This document shows positions 34,436 to 44,688 of a stretch of DNA of 64,000 nucleotides, in pieces. The first letter of the stretch is position 1. Each line of letters starts with the position of its first letter. The notes beneath the pieces are model-generated. The model ran no database searches. It saw only the letters and a program-made list of their open reading frames with translations, and had not been told where the DNA came from. Both the position numbers and the translations under genes were made by a program. The DNA is from Gordionus sp. m RMFG-2023 (taxonomy: Eukaryota; Nematomorpha; Gordioida; Chordodea; Parachordodidae), in the NCBI RefSeq assembly GCF_954871325.1, contig NC_088779.1, positions 16,618,846-16,682,845 on the forward strand. The letters run 5' to 3'.

Positions 34436-34704
34436 TAATTTTTTTAAAATTATTGTTGAAATAAAAAAATTAAATTAAATGCATAATTCTTTTGCGTAAA
34501 AAAATATTGAAATTACATTTGGTTCAAAGAGGGGTGGTGCAAAATCAATATAAATATCGGATCGGTTTTGAATCAATATCGGAAAATATCGGATCGGATC
34601 GGGAAAAATATGTGGATCGGGACAGCTCTAAAAATTACTATTAATTTTTATACTATAGTATGAAAATATTATATATGTTTTTTATACCCTTAATGGTTGC
34701 AGAT

Positions 34705-34748
34705 ATGCTAAATTTTCTATTTAGGATTTTTTTGCCTGATTTTCTTAA
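34705..34748 (+). pseudogene. Open frame interrupted by piggyBac element 2 (5' part)
   Basis: ATG 34705 reads MLNFLFRIFLPDFLK up to the TTAA target. After the element the frame continues at 36324 (INLDLKIEFEKKHFYRQRKA) to TAG at 36397-36399. The frame is open across the empty site. An acceptor-like ggttgcag precedes it. Short enough that chance cannot be excluded. Confidence 0.35.
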
Positions 34749-36319
34749 CTCTTTAAAGTCCTGCGAGCTAATTTGACATCATCATATTGCATGTTATTTT
34801 TTAACGTTTAAAACCGCTAAATGATTTAATTTAGCATTTTAAAATAAATATTATCATGTAACTTTTGACTATGATTTTTTCAAAATTACTTAATTTTACC
34901 TGTTATTTATATATATTTTAATTGAAGAATTCTGAAAACTGTTTATTTAATAAAGAAGACAAAATAATCTAGTATGTCATCATGAATTTATATTTTATGA
35001 TCCCAAATTAATTCATTGGGAATTTAATAAATTATTTTATTAAAAATGAATTTATATATTTTATTTTTATAGATGTCAAATAAAATAATTATAATTGAAG
35101 TTGATATTTCGGAAACAGATATTGATGATAGTGAGGATAATTATAATCATCCAATTGATAATATGGATATAGATTAGCCCACAAATGCACTCCACATAGA
35201 ACTTGATAATATTCATGAAGGACCTAGTATTCCTAATCTCAATAGTAATTGGGTAATAATATTGAATTATTTGATACATTTTTTTTAAAAATTTCTAATC
35301 CTCCAAATATTATTCCAATACCATATTAAATTTTAAAATGTTTTTGGATGATGATATTATAGATAATATTGTTGAAGAATCAAATTATTTTGCGTTCAAA
35401 AAGGTGATAAGACTTAAAGAAATAGTTAACGGCTCATTTTGAGCCGATTTTTTAAAACGGCTAACTCAATATTTTAGCCAGAAAATTATAGCCTAAGCCT
35501 CGAGATTTAGATAATATATGCCTAGACCTTTGTTCCTTCTATGAGCAAAATCTTGAGGCTTGCGTAATATTTTTCTTGACGAAATATTGAGTTAGCCGTT
35601 TTTAAAAATCGGCTCAAAACGAGCCATTTAACAACACTAATTGGTACCATACGATCCAATCGAATAAAAGGTTGCAATTTGAAAAGCGATCGCGATCTCA
35701 AGAAAAAGGGGAGAGGTAGTTTCGACTACAAAAGTGGCACTAATAATAATACAATAATTATCATATTGACAACAAATTTGTTCATGTTATATCATCTTTG
35801 AATGGTATAAACCCAATATAAGATGTGAGGCGATGGTTCTTGACGGAAAAAAAAATTTATTCAGATCTCTAGGCCTTGTATTTAAAAAAAATATAATAAA
35901 GGAATGGGAGGGGTAGATTTACACGATATGCTAATGGAATGCTAGTGTAGATATCAAAGGTATAAGGTTAATGAAACTCCTAAAAAATAAAAAGGATCTA
36001 GGTTACCAAATGATAATATCAGTCGTTAAACACAGAAGCTTCCAACAGTCAAAAATGTGTAAGCTGTGTTAGCGCATATTCAAAAACTAAGTGTGAAAAA
36101 TGTGAAATTTATTTATGCTTTAACCAGGATAGAAATTGTTTTAAAACATTTCATAATAAATAAATAAATACTTTTTATATATGCATTGAGCTCAATGTCA
36201 ATTTTAACATGATTTTTTTTTACCTGTGTATTATGAAGCAAAAATTTTACATCTTTGGTTATAAATGAAGATTTTTTATAAAAAATTTTTTGTATTTAAA
36301 AAAGTCGAGCTTTGAAGGG
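34749..36319 (+). mobile_element. piggyBac-type element 2
   Basis: TTAA flanks (34745-34748, 36320-36323); termini ctctttaaagtcctgcgagc and, at the right, gtcgagctttgaaggg match element 1 (16990-18170). The N-terminal frame (35073-35285) starts MSNKIIIIEVDISETDID; the C-terminal zinc-binding tail (about 36056-36163) reads CVSC...KTKCEKCEIYLC and CFKTFHNK. The catalytic middle is largely missing or decayed, and a foldback element sits at 35424-35639. Non-autonomous. Confidence 0.8.
35424..35639. mobile_element. Foldback MITE, GGCTC family, copy 2
   Basis: The arms gttaacggctcattttgagc...aaacggctaactcaatattt and the reverse at 35585-35639 fold on each other, ending tttaacaacacta. It matches 9496-9718 in arms and spacer. 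It is nested in piggyBac element 2. Confidence 0.8.
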
Positions 36320-36323
36320 TTAA

Positions 36324-36399
36324 AATAAATTTGGACCTTAAAATAGAATTTGAAAAAAAGCATTTTTATCGCCAAAGAAAGGCAGACTTATTATGTTAG
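36324..36399 (+). pseudogene. Open frame interrupted by piggyBac element 2 (3' part)
   Basis: Continuation of 34705-34748: LDLKIEFEKKHFYRQRKADL then TAG. Its composition is unlike the surrounding AT repeats. See the 5' part. Confidence 0.35.
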
Positions 36400-36493
36400 A
36401 TTTACTTAGAAACTATTTACATGTCAATGTAATACTGGATTAAGATTTAAACTGTAATATGGAATGTAAACTACTTCGTAGTATATATTTTTT

Positions 36494-36759
36494 TTAATTT
36501 AGAAGAATATTTTTAAGCTCAGCTTTGCGTTTGATGAGACTAAATTATCAAACCATCATTCATCTTATCTAATACCAATAAGCAATATTTAAACAATCAT
36601 ATTAAGTAATATTAAAAATGGTATATATAATTACTTCTCATTGAACTTCAATAAACGTGGGTTAAATACTTCGTTAATATTTTGAATTGAATCGGTATGA
36701 TTAAAGGCTGAATAATATAGAAGGACATCATGTAATTGAGGTTGTTTATTTTCTGTCAT
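36494..36759 (-). CDS. Two-exon small protein, 56 aa, hypothetical
   Basis: Exon 1 (36759-36635) reads MTENKQPQLHDVLLYYSAFN, then NEVFNPRLLKFNE. A 95-bp GT-AG intron (36634-36540) joins in phase to exon 2 (36539-36494): NLIKRKAELKNILLN, TAA. If the intron is not removed the protein stops one residue later (42 aa). Soluble, helix-rich, no signal peptide; size and charge would suit a small subunit of a complex, but that is only impression. No family recognised. Confidence 0.5.
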
Positions 36760-36856
36760 TTATAAATATAAAGGCCAGGAATTAATTTTACACTGGAAAA
36801 TACTTTTTTAAATTGGCCATCAAAGTATAAGTAAATACTCTTATCTTTACTATTCG

Positions 36857-37192
36857 TAGGACCGTGCTAGAACATTTGGTGGCCCGGGGCAAAAATAAAT
36901 TTGGTTGTTCTATAAGAACTTCTAATTACATTTTGTTCTAAAAAATCATCAAATAACATACTAGATTTTCCTTATTATAATGAAATTTAAAGTAAAAATA
37001 TCTATCAAGTAATATTTATGCAATATATTTTAAGTACAATAAAGCTAATTTGCAAAAAAATGACTTTAGTAAACATTTTTTAAATTACAATTCACTTTTA
37101 AATGACAAGAAATATAACTATATGCCCCTTAAATAATATAATTTTATTGCCAAGGCCATTGTCCCATCGGTTGGCCCATTTGCACGGGTCTA
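36857..37192. mobile_element. Short TIR element (336 bp), hAT-like ends
   Basis: Left end taggaccgtgc...catttggtggcccggggc; right end, reversed, tagacccgtgcaaatgggcc. GC-rich termini enclose an AT-rich interior without coding. Flanking duplications are not evident. Confidence 0.6.
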
Positions 37193-37532
37193 AGTATCCA
37201 TCTATATACTGTTAACATTTATTAGTTTTTTCAATTAGGAATATTAAATTTAAACATGGAATAATAAAGGATATTTGTTTTTTTATTGCAATGAAATTAT
37301 TTTTCTAGAAGAGAAAAAAATTGTTTTGAAAAGCGAATCTATAGAAGGTTTGGAAAAACATTTTTTAGAAAAAAATCGTTTTGATATAAGAAGTTTTTGG
37401 AAAAATATTTTTTGGAGGAAAAAAAATGGTTTTGAATAACTAAAAAATAGGAAAAGGTGGGTCTAGGCTATATTAAGGGTAAAGGGATTGTGGAATTTGG
37501 GCGTAAAGTAATTGTGGAATTTGCCGTAAATA

Positions 37533-37745
37533 GGGGAGACCGAGATAAAGAGATTGACGAGGTAACAATATTGCAAACAACTTTTTAACCCTTGACAAAG
37601 ATTTTTAATTTAGGGTGAAGATGTATTTTTATATCTAATTTCTTACCTAAGTTCATTTTTAAAAAAACTTACCTGGGTTTTATATATTTTGCCAAAAAAC
37701 AATTTTTCACATAAAAATTATAAAAATCATTCTCTAGTATATTTT
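37533..37745. mobile_element. Pogo-type terminal fragment
   Basis: ggggagaccgagataaag...gattgacgaggtaacaat, then tatttttatatctaatttctt and ttttgccaaaaaacaatt. This is the reverse complement of the right end of the pogo-like element at 46192-47266 and matches 2290-2420. The other end is missing. Confidence 0.65.
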
Positions 37746-38049
37746 GCTTTTAGAAAAATATACATATCCTCAGGGTCAGGATTTAAAATTAAGCGCACAT
37801 GTAATAATTTTATTGAAGACAAAATATAATTTTTATAAAATTTTAATTTATATAAATATTATAGTGACCAAATCATTTTATTTATTTTAAAATAGGATAT
37901 ATACACTAAATAATAATATATACATTAAAAAACAAATAAGGATATATTAAAAATTAATTTAAAAAATATACATATGTATAAAAAAGAACTGAGAAAAATG
38001 ATTGCCTAGTGTATTGGTAACGATTGTTATGGTTGGTGAGGCCAGCATA

Positions 38050-38690
38050 TTATTTTTTTTAGGATTTCAGCCTTTTCAATGGCAGAAAATGAGAGGCTGG
38101 ACTTTGCTGCAAAATAGACAGGTATAGTCCCAAACGAGCGGGAGACCATTAGTCCAGGGAATGTAGGACATCCCATCAGGACGTATGGCGTTTTCATTAG
38201 AGCCCACTGGTTCGAGGGTGGATGGAATATTATCTTTTTGAGGGCAGCTGGGATAATGTTGTTGATTGATTTTTGACACGGTTGCGTCTATGGGAGAATT
38301 TGCAGTGCAAGGGATGGTAAGCTTTCGATTCAATAGAATGGCCACAGTCGATACAAATGGAGGGAACCATAGCATTACAGCCAAGGCGGAGGGCTATGGA
38401 AATGCGTAGCTGTTTACCAGTCAAGAGGAGGCCAAGATTGGAACTAGGATGGCTTCCAACAATTCGTAACCTGAGTTTGCATATAACACTAAATTATTGG
38501 GATTGTCTTCAAAGGGCCTGTTCGAAATTAGGTATTCAACTGAAAGGGCGATCAGAGGAGCATCCCAGTCTTTTTGAATGCTGGAGGTAGGACGACAAAG
38601 AGTGGATGGACAATTGCTGTCCCACAAGGTGAAGGCCTGAGAAAGGTCAGTATCTAAAGGAGTGGATCCATCATCGAGATTGAACAGCCA
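38050..38690 (-). mobile_element. LINE copy 5, short 3' remnant
   Basis: Minus-strand frames read PTSSIQKDWDAPLI, NSGYELLEAI, IALRLGCNAM...ICIDCGHSIESKAYHPLHC, and the nuclease core IRPDGMSYIPWTNGLPLVWD. These match the C-terminal third of LINE copy 1. The 5' cut-off near 38690 is typical of LINE truncation; the 3' side ends near 38050. Three frames are used. The PD core is intact. Confidence 0.8.
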
Positions 38691-38869
38691 GACGTTTTTT
38701 TATAAAATTGGCTTTAAAAACTAGCCTCAGTTTAAATTCTCATACAATATAATAGAATAAAATTTTTTTATTGAAAATACTAATTGTACTGTGCATAAAA
38801 TATTAAAGCAAGTTTTTATAACTTCTTATCAAATACAATATTATACAAGAAATTTATTAAATATTATAA

Positions 38870-39806
38870 TTATAATTCGATTTTTAATTTTCGTAGGAAA
38901 TTTGCCAATTCATCAATTTCGTTTGTCGTTGGAACCAAATTTCTGTGGATATTTAACAGAGCTAACCTATTTAGCCCAGATTCGGAAGTAGTATTTCGTA
39001 AATAAGTTTTCAACCTTCTCAAGTTGGAAAAGGTCCTTTCATTCGTACATGTTGTAATAGGCAAATATGCAAGAATATAAAACAACACCATAATATTTGA
39101 AAATTGAGCCAAGATTTCCTTACATCGATTGAGCGCATCATTAACATGCTGTAAAATAGCCAAACGTAGTAAATATTTATACCACAATTCGAATTGACTG
39201 ATTGAATTGATTTTAATATCAATATCATGGGAATAAAATTTTGCTAAATATTTAATTTTACCAATAGTGGCATCAAAAAATGAAGGGTTTTTAGGTAATA
39301 TGAAGATAAAGGCTTATTTTTATCTAAAAACCGTACTTTAATTTGTGATAAAAAAGTATTTAAGAATGGGATGAAAATGTATATTTTACAGTTGAGTCAA
39401 CATTTACATTTCATCAATTGCCTAAGTGCTAGACCAGGTTTAATTAGTGTTATATCATAAGATTTAGCTTTCGATTCAACGTCTAAATAAATATTATAAT
39501 AATATTCATCTACATTCATTTTTATTTACCTGTTCATATACATTTTCCGCCAAATCAATAACCTGAACCAAATCTAAATTTGGATTTTGTAAATTTCTAC
39601 AAAGTAGTGAGCTGTAGGAAAATAATTTATTAATGCAAATAACTGTAAAGATAAACTCTGATTGATATTGCTAAAATTTTACGAAAGGGGGGGGGGGTGG
39701 CTGGTAAAATTTTTATTAGCTTAAGATATTTATGAAAACAGTCATATTTGCGATGGGAATGAAATTTCCCCTTCTCGCCCCCTCCATTGGTTACGTGCCT
39801 GAATAG
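38870..39806 (-). mobile_element. hAT (ZMYM-like) transposase remnant
   Basis: Near the 5' side: MNVDEYYYNIYLDVESKAKS (about 39500) and YIFIPFLNTFLSQIKVRFLD (about 39320-39380). At 39187-38870: ILAYLPITTCTNERTFSNLR and TTSESGLNRLALLNIHRNL, the hAT C-terminal motif of the DUF4371/ZMYM-like type. A terminus, ggttacgtgcctg, lies at about 39790-39806, close to gcgtacgcgcctg of the element at 40467-42328. An 11-base G run is at about 39688. Frames are broken. Confidence 0.75.
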
Positions 39807-39811
39807 AACTC

Positions 39812-40190
39812 TTAAGAGATTTCCACTCATGATTGATCCGAAGCCTCTGGTCTTCTATCTCAATGGGCTTATATCAATTATATCAAATTGTATTTTAATT
39901 TATGAAATATTTAATAAAGATATACTAAATAAATATCTACAGTCTTTATGTACTAATATAGTGGCTGCTAAAAATTGTGATTTAACCATTAATATATTTA
40001 AAAAATAAGAGAAGTGATACTCTGTTGATTTGATAAGAATTAAGGCTGAGAAACCTATATCAAAATTTTAACTCATCCCTCAAAAATCATCAGGATACGT
40101 AACGCCTATAAATCTTCAGGATTGTTTTGTCGATACCAAATTGCAATTTGATTATGAAAAATACTTCAATAATAATTACATAAAAATAAT
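39812..40190 (+). pseudogene. Decayed open frame, unknown
   Basis: One frame reads DPKPLVFYLNGLISIISN, KDILNKYLQSLCTNIVAA, YSVDLIRIKAEKPISKF and SGYVTPINLQDCFVDTKLQ with a few stops, without shifts. Its composition and length suggest a former exon or gene. No family recognised; it begins at the hAT end, so it may have been cut by that insertion. Confidence 0.35.
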
Positions 40191-40466
40191 TATTATGTAA
40201 TTATTGATCACTTTGTAGATCGTTTTTAGATAGAATCACACAAAATGATTATAATCTTCTATCATGTTTGAGTACAATGTCCCGGATAATTTGATATCAG
40301 ATAAAATGACCCATTAGAATCATTATCAAACTTTATGGAAGCAATACATCATATGAAATGAAAACAGCAATGATTATTAACTGCAGAAGTTAAAGAAGCA
40401 TAATTTTGAAAATATCGTAAATATTATGTATAAAAAAGTATTATCTTGCATTTAAAGAATTGTATA

Positions 40467-42328
40467 CAGGCGCGTATGCAGCGGGGGGGGGGGCAGGGGG
40501 ACAAATCCCCCCCCCCAAAGCCAAAAAATGCAGATGCCGGATTATATTTTTCAAAAATATTATTGTTAATATTAATTTATATTTGTTAATATTTATTCTT
40601 ATCTCATATATACACATATATATATATATGTATATATATATTTTATTTATCACTTTCATCTACTAAGTTATTTTATCAATCAATTTCGATTTCAAGTTTT
40701 CCTTGACGTAATTTACCTATTATTTTCAAATTTTAGTGACGTAATATTTATCTAAATTTCTAATAAAATAATAATTATCTCTGAAACTCCTTGTCCAACA
40801 GGGAGAAAAAAATTGCAAGCTTGTCCAACGAGATCGAGTCTCCGCCACAGTAACAGCTATTTTGGAGTTAGAAGAGCTGATTATTAATGCTATTACTGAA
40901 ATATCACAATGGCTTGAAAGAAATATTTCCTCAGAAGCAAAAAAATTATTGGATTCAATACTTATTCCAAATTTTTTTTCTCATTAGAATGTATTATTTA
41001 ATTATACAACTATTTTATGTAATACTTTTAAAAAGATAACATTGACTTGATTAAGAAGATGAGAATAGCGGAGAGCATTTTATTAGAACTCAAGGAAATA
41101 GAGCTAGTGTTGTTGAAGAATTTCATATTTTATATGTTATTGTTGAGTCAAAAGCGCTATACGTGTTAAATATTTGTCCCCCTCGACTTGCAGCAAGTAA
41201 GCTCATCATCAAAACATTAATATAGGATCAGTATAAGAGTATTATAAAACAAATGTCCCCTCTCCCAACCTTTTTCATATGGTGATAGAAAAAAAATATA
41301 AATATTTGTTATATTTTTATCATGAAGATGTTAAAATATCTTATGATGCCTTATTAGCTGAATAACTATGATTAAAAGATTAACTATGGTTGATACAGTC
41401 CCAAAAAATGCTATGGATGCTTTTTATTTCAAACACATTTTAGATTATACTCCCAATTATTAAAATGGTTATATATATATTAGCAGCTCTTTAGTAAACT
41501 AATGAGAGAACATTCACTTTTTTAAGAAGAATAACAGAGCCTTGCAGTACCATTTGCAGGACCAGGCCCACATTTTATTTTAAAATTTTTTCCGGCCCGG
41601 GTTTTTTTAAAAAAATTTTCAGGCCCGGCCCGGCTGGCTTAGCCCGAATTTTTTAAAATAAATTATATTTATTTTTGATATTTATAGCTAATAATGGCGA
41701 TTTCAAATATTTGGTTTTAAAATATACAACTCGGCTCGGATATTTTTTCTTAAAAAATTTTCAGGCCCAGCCCGGGTGTTTTTAAAAAAAAAATTACGAG
41801 CCCGGCCCGGGTATATTTAAAAAAATTAAAATACGGTCCGGCTCAGGGGCCGGGCCTGCAAGTCTGTGAAAAACATACCTATGAAATACAACATCTGAAA
41901 GTAGATTGAATGATTTGGATCTTTTGAATATTCATAGACATTTAACGCCAAGCAAGGATTGATAATTGAAAAATTAGCTTAAAACATACAAAATACAATT
42001 ATTCCTAAGAAACTTTTTGTGTATTAATTTATATTTACAACATTTAAATTTTTTATACTTTATATATTTTAAAAGCTCAAAAAATTCAAATTTCAATTTT
42101 GGGTCATTTAGGTGATTCATATCGTGGGTTATATTCACTTTATATTTTATGATTCACATTTAAATGCCGGTTTATATATATAATTTTTTTAATTCACATT
42201 AGTTTAAAATTGTGTATTAGAAAAGTTATTAATCCTAATAAATTTATGCTTAGAATTTTTAATTAAAAATATTATTTCTTAAAAAAATTTATTATCCCCC
42301 CCAGACCAAATTATTGCGTACGCGCCTG
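40467..42328 (+). mobile_element. hAT element with perfect 8-bp duplication and G/C runs
   Basis: The exact repeat attgtata lies at 40459-40466 and 42329-42336. Termini are caggcgcgtatgcagc and, reversed, caggcgcgtacgcaat. Long G and C homopolymers follow both ends. Decayed coding near 41500-41530 reads TNERTFTFLRRIT and near 41890-41960 NTTSESRLNDLDLLNIHRHL, the same hAT C-terminal motif as 38870-39187, here split by the nested element at 41535-41868. Non-functional. Confidence 0.85.
41535..41868. mobile_element. CAGA-ended GC-rich TIR element, copy 2
   Basis: Left end cagagccttgcagtaccatt, right end gggcctgcaagtctgtg. Blocks of ggcccggcccgg in both orientations alternate with A or T runs. 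It sits inside the hATC motif of the host hAT element. Same family as 9276-10161 and the fragment at 42585-42700. Confidence 0.7.
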
Positions 42329-42584
42329 ATTGTATAAATGCAACTCTACAGCAATCATCATGTAACAACGGCTGCTTATAAATTTTCATTATATACTAAA
42401 GAGAGTTCTATCGAGCACTAGAGAATCAATGAAAGATCGAAGTGAACAAAATATATTATTCATGGCTTATGGGAAAAAATAATATATAATTTAGTTCTTA
42501 ATTCATTATATTAAAATTTTTTAGAAAAAATCGTCGTTTCAAATTTTTAATAAAAATAGTGTCCCATCACCTGCTAAAATATTC

Positions 42585-42700
42585 TGGCTACGGCCCTGGC
42601 CACATCTCCTAAATCTGAGCTCAAATTTTTAAAAGGCTATGCCGAAAACTTTTTTTTAAATCCGGAACCAGTCGTCAAATGGTACCTCTGCAGGTCTCTG
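42585..42700. mobile_element. CAGA-ended element, terminal fragment (copy 3)
   Basis: aaatccggaaccagtcgtca followed by aatggtacctctgcaggtctctg is the reversed terminus of the family at 9276-10161 (cagactgcaggtaccattt). The opposite end is not found. Confidence 0.55.
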
Positions 42701-43139
42701 ATAATTATATTTTATTATTTAGATATCGTTTGTTATTATTGTTAAAATTTATTTTAATTTAAAAAGGTACATTATAACCAAATGATTAATTTATTTAAGC
42801 AACTGTAGTGAAATAATTTGATATGCAAAAAATATTAATAAAAAAAATTTGATTGCTAAAGAGAAATAAAAATTAAGTGAAATTTAAGAAATAAAAATTA
42901 GGAAAAAGAATCATAAAAGTCAAAAAAAGGAAAAGAATTGTTAAAAATGACATAAGAATAGAAAAGTGAAGAAGAATGACGGGAAAAATAAATAAATAAT
43001 TTTTTTTAAATCAAAAAAGAATGATTAAGAATGAGAAGGAAGAATAGAGAATAAAAATGACTTAAAGAGATCGTAAAAGTTAGAAATAAAATAAGTACGA
43101 AAATAAAAAAACTAAAAATTTAAGAATAAGTAACAAGAA
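42701..43139. other. AT/purine-rich stretch
   Basis: A-rich simple sequence (gaaaaagg-, gaagaat-like), no gene. Confidence 0.4.
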
Positions 43140-43345
43140 TTTTATCCTTTTTGGATTGACACTTTTCCTTTTTTGATTGACATATTTCCTTTGTTTGAAC
43201 CTTTTCTTTTTTTATTTGACACTTTTTTTGGATGGAATTTTTTCTAAGACTTTTTTTCCATTTTTGAAACTTTTCTTTTTTTTATCGAACCCTTTCCTTT
43301 TTTGATTCCTTTTTTGATTGGGACCTTTCCTATTTTGAATGGGAA
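43140..43345. repeat. Degenerate ~20-bp minisatellite
   Basis: About ten imperfect units of the form ttttgattgacacttttcct. A reversed relative occurs at 29035-29155. Confidence 0.6.
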
Positions 43346-44688
43346 ATCCGGTAATGACAATTTTTTTAAAATATTTATATTAGTAAATTTAAAAAGATAA
43401 CATTTAAATATTCAAAAACATAATTGTAGCAGAACCAATATTAATATATTAGTCACTATATTATTTCCATAAAATAAAAAAAATAGAAAATATACGAGCC
43501 GACAATTTAAGTCTTAAAATATTTTTAAGTAAAAAAAGAGTCCCTTTTCGGGTAAAGAGAGTATATTGTCAAGATTGGGGGCGATGGGGAGACACAAGAT
43601 CATTATTGAAATTGAAAGTGGTGTAGGTAATTATGAAAAATCTTCATTTGAATAAAATTACAAAGTAGGGGAATGGGGTTTGGTGTAGGGAATAAAAAAA
43701 GAGGCTTTATATTTGAAAGGAGGTAAATCATTATTAACTTAGGGCGTATAGAAGTTACTGTGTATTGTGAGTGATATATTTAATATTATAAAATCTAACC
43801 ATTGATTGATACATATTTAAGACATTCATTCTGAAGGTGTTTGTTGACAAAAAGTTTGTGAATGTCTGGCAAACAAGTGTAAACATTGCTGTACTAAACA
43901 AATAAAGATATTTAGTTTTAAAATCAAATATGACAAAAAAATTTATATTTATTTTATAGTGAAGATATTTAACCCGATTTTGCACCAAAAACAGCTTCGT
44001 TTTATAAACCTAGCAAATTTTTTTTATTTAATATAATTCTTTACCATTTTTTTTATTCACTTTTATAATATTTACCTCTATTTCCTTTTTACTTTAAAAA
44101 GCTTGATTTATATGAAAGACTAAAGCGAAATATGGGGCACAACGGGACCCAAATTTTATTGTCTAATATAAAAGTAGTTAAATTCAATTGCACTATAGAT
44201 AATTATTATATGAATGAATGATAATGATATTTTGTGTCTTCATCTGCCAATTATAATTTTATAAAGATGTTGTTACTAAAAAAATTGAGCGAATTTTTTT
44301 CTTAACATATATTCGTTTAGATTTCTCAAAATTAAACATAATAAATTTTATCAAATCCAAGATTGCTCCTCTATCAAATAACAACTACTCTGCTTCAATA
44401 AAAAAAACGCATATCTTGATTTTTCCAAACGTAGTTATAAATAAATGTTAAATTTTTTTAAAGAGCCATTAATACATTAGAGTGCAATACAAATACAGAA
44501 ACTTTAAAACATTTATTTTTCCAGCCATTTCAGAATTATGGCAAGATTAAATAATAAGTCATGATTTAATTAAAAACGATCACATAAAATCTAAAGAAGT
44601 AATGACATTTCTAGCACATAGGTCTTTATTAAATTGCTACTACTCTACCTCCACCTTCCTCTGGCACTATATTATATATATTCATATT
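43346..44688. other. Intergenic stretch with weak coding hints
   Basis: At 43540-43645 short frames (MGRHKIIIEIESGVGNYEK; RVKRVYCQDWGRWGD) sit in a less AT-rich patch, but no consistent splice model emerged. At 44133 ggggcacaacgggaccc resembles a TA-type transposon end. The AATAAA at 44625-44630 (minus) may serve the gene at 44689-45111. Confidence 0.3.

Larger units (their letters stand above)
31802..34630 (+). mobile_element. hAT element with perfect 8-bp target duplication
   Basis: The exact repeat aaaattac lies at 31794-31801 and 34631-34638. Termini are tagggttgtgccgat and, reversed, tagagctgtcccgat, with many atcggatcgg subterminal motifs. It encodes a BED zinc finger (32254-32511) but no catalytic or hATC domain, so it is non-autonomous. 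Two TA-type elements are nested inside (32593-33476 and 33565-34435); the hAT's own DNA is only about 1.07 kb. Confidence 0.85.

Noticed and set aside
38357-38590. Plus-strand frame at LINE copy 5
   Set aside because: Antisense of the LINE remnant, no independent support.
40460-40666. Glycine/proline-rich frames on both strands
   Set aside because: They arise from the G and C homopolymers and TATA repeats at the hAT end.
42360-42480. Short minus-strand gene next to the hAT at 40467-42328
   Set aside because: A protein-like start (MNNIFCSLRSFIDSLVLDR) is present, but no intron of sensible size joins it to anything.
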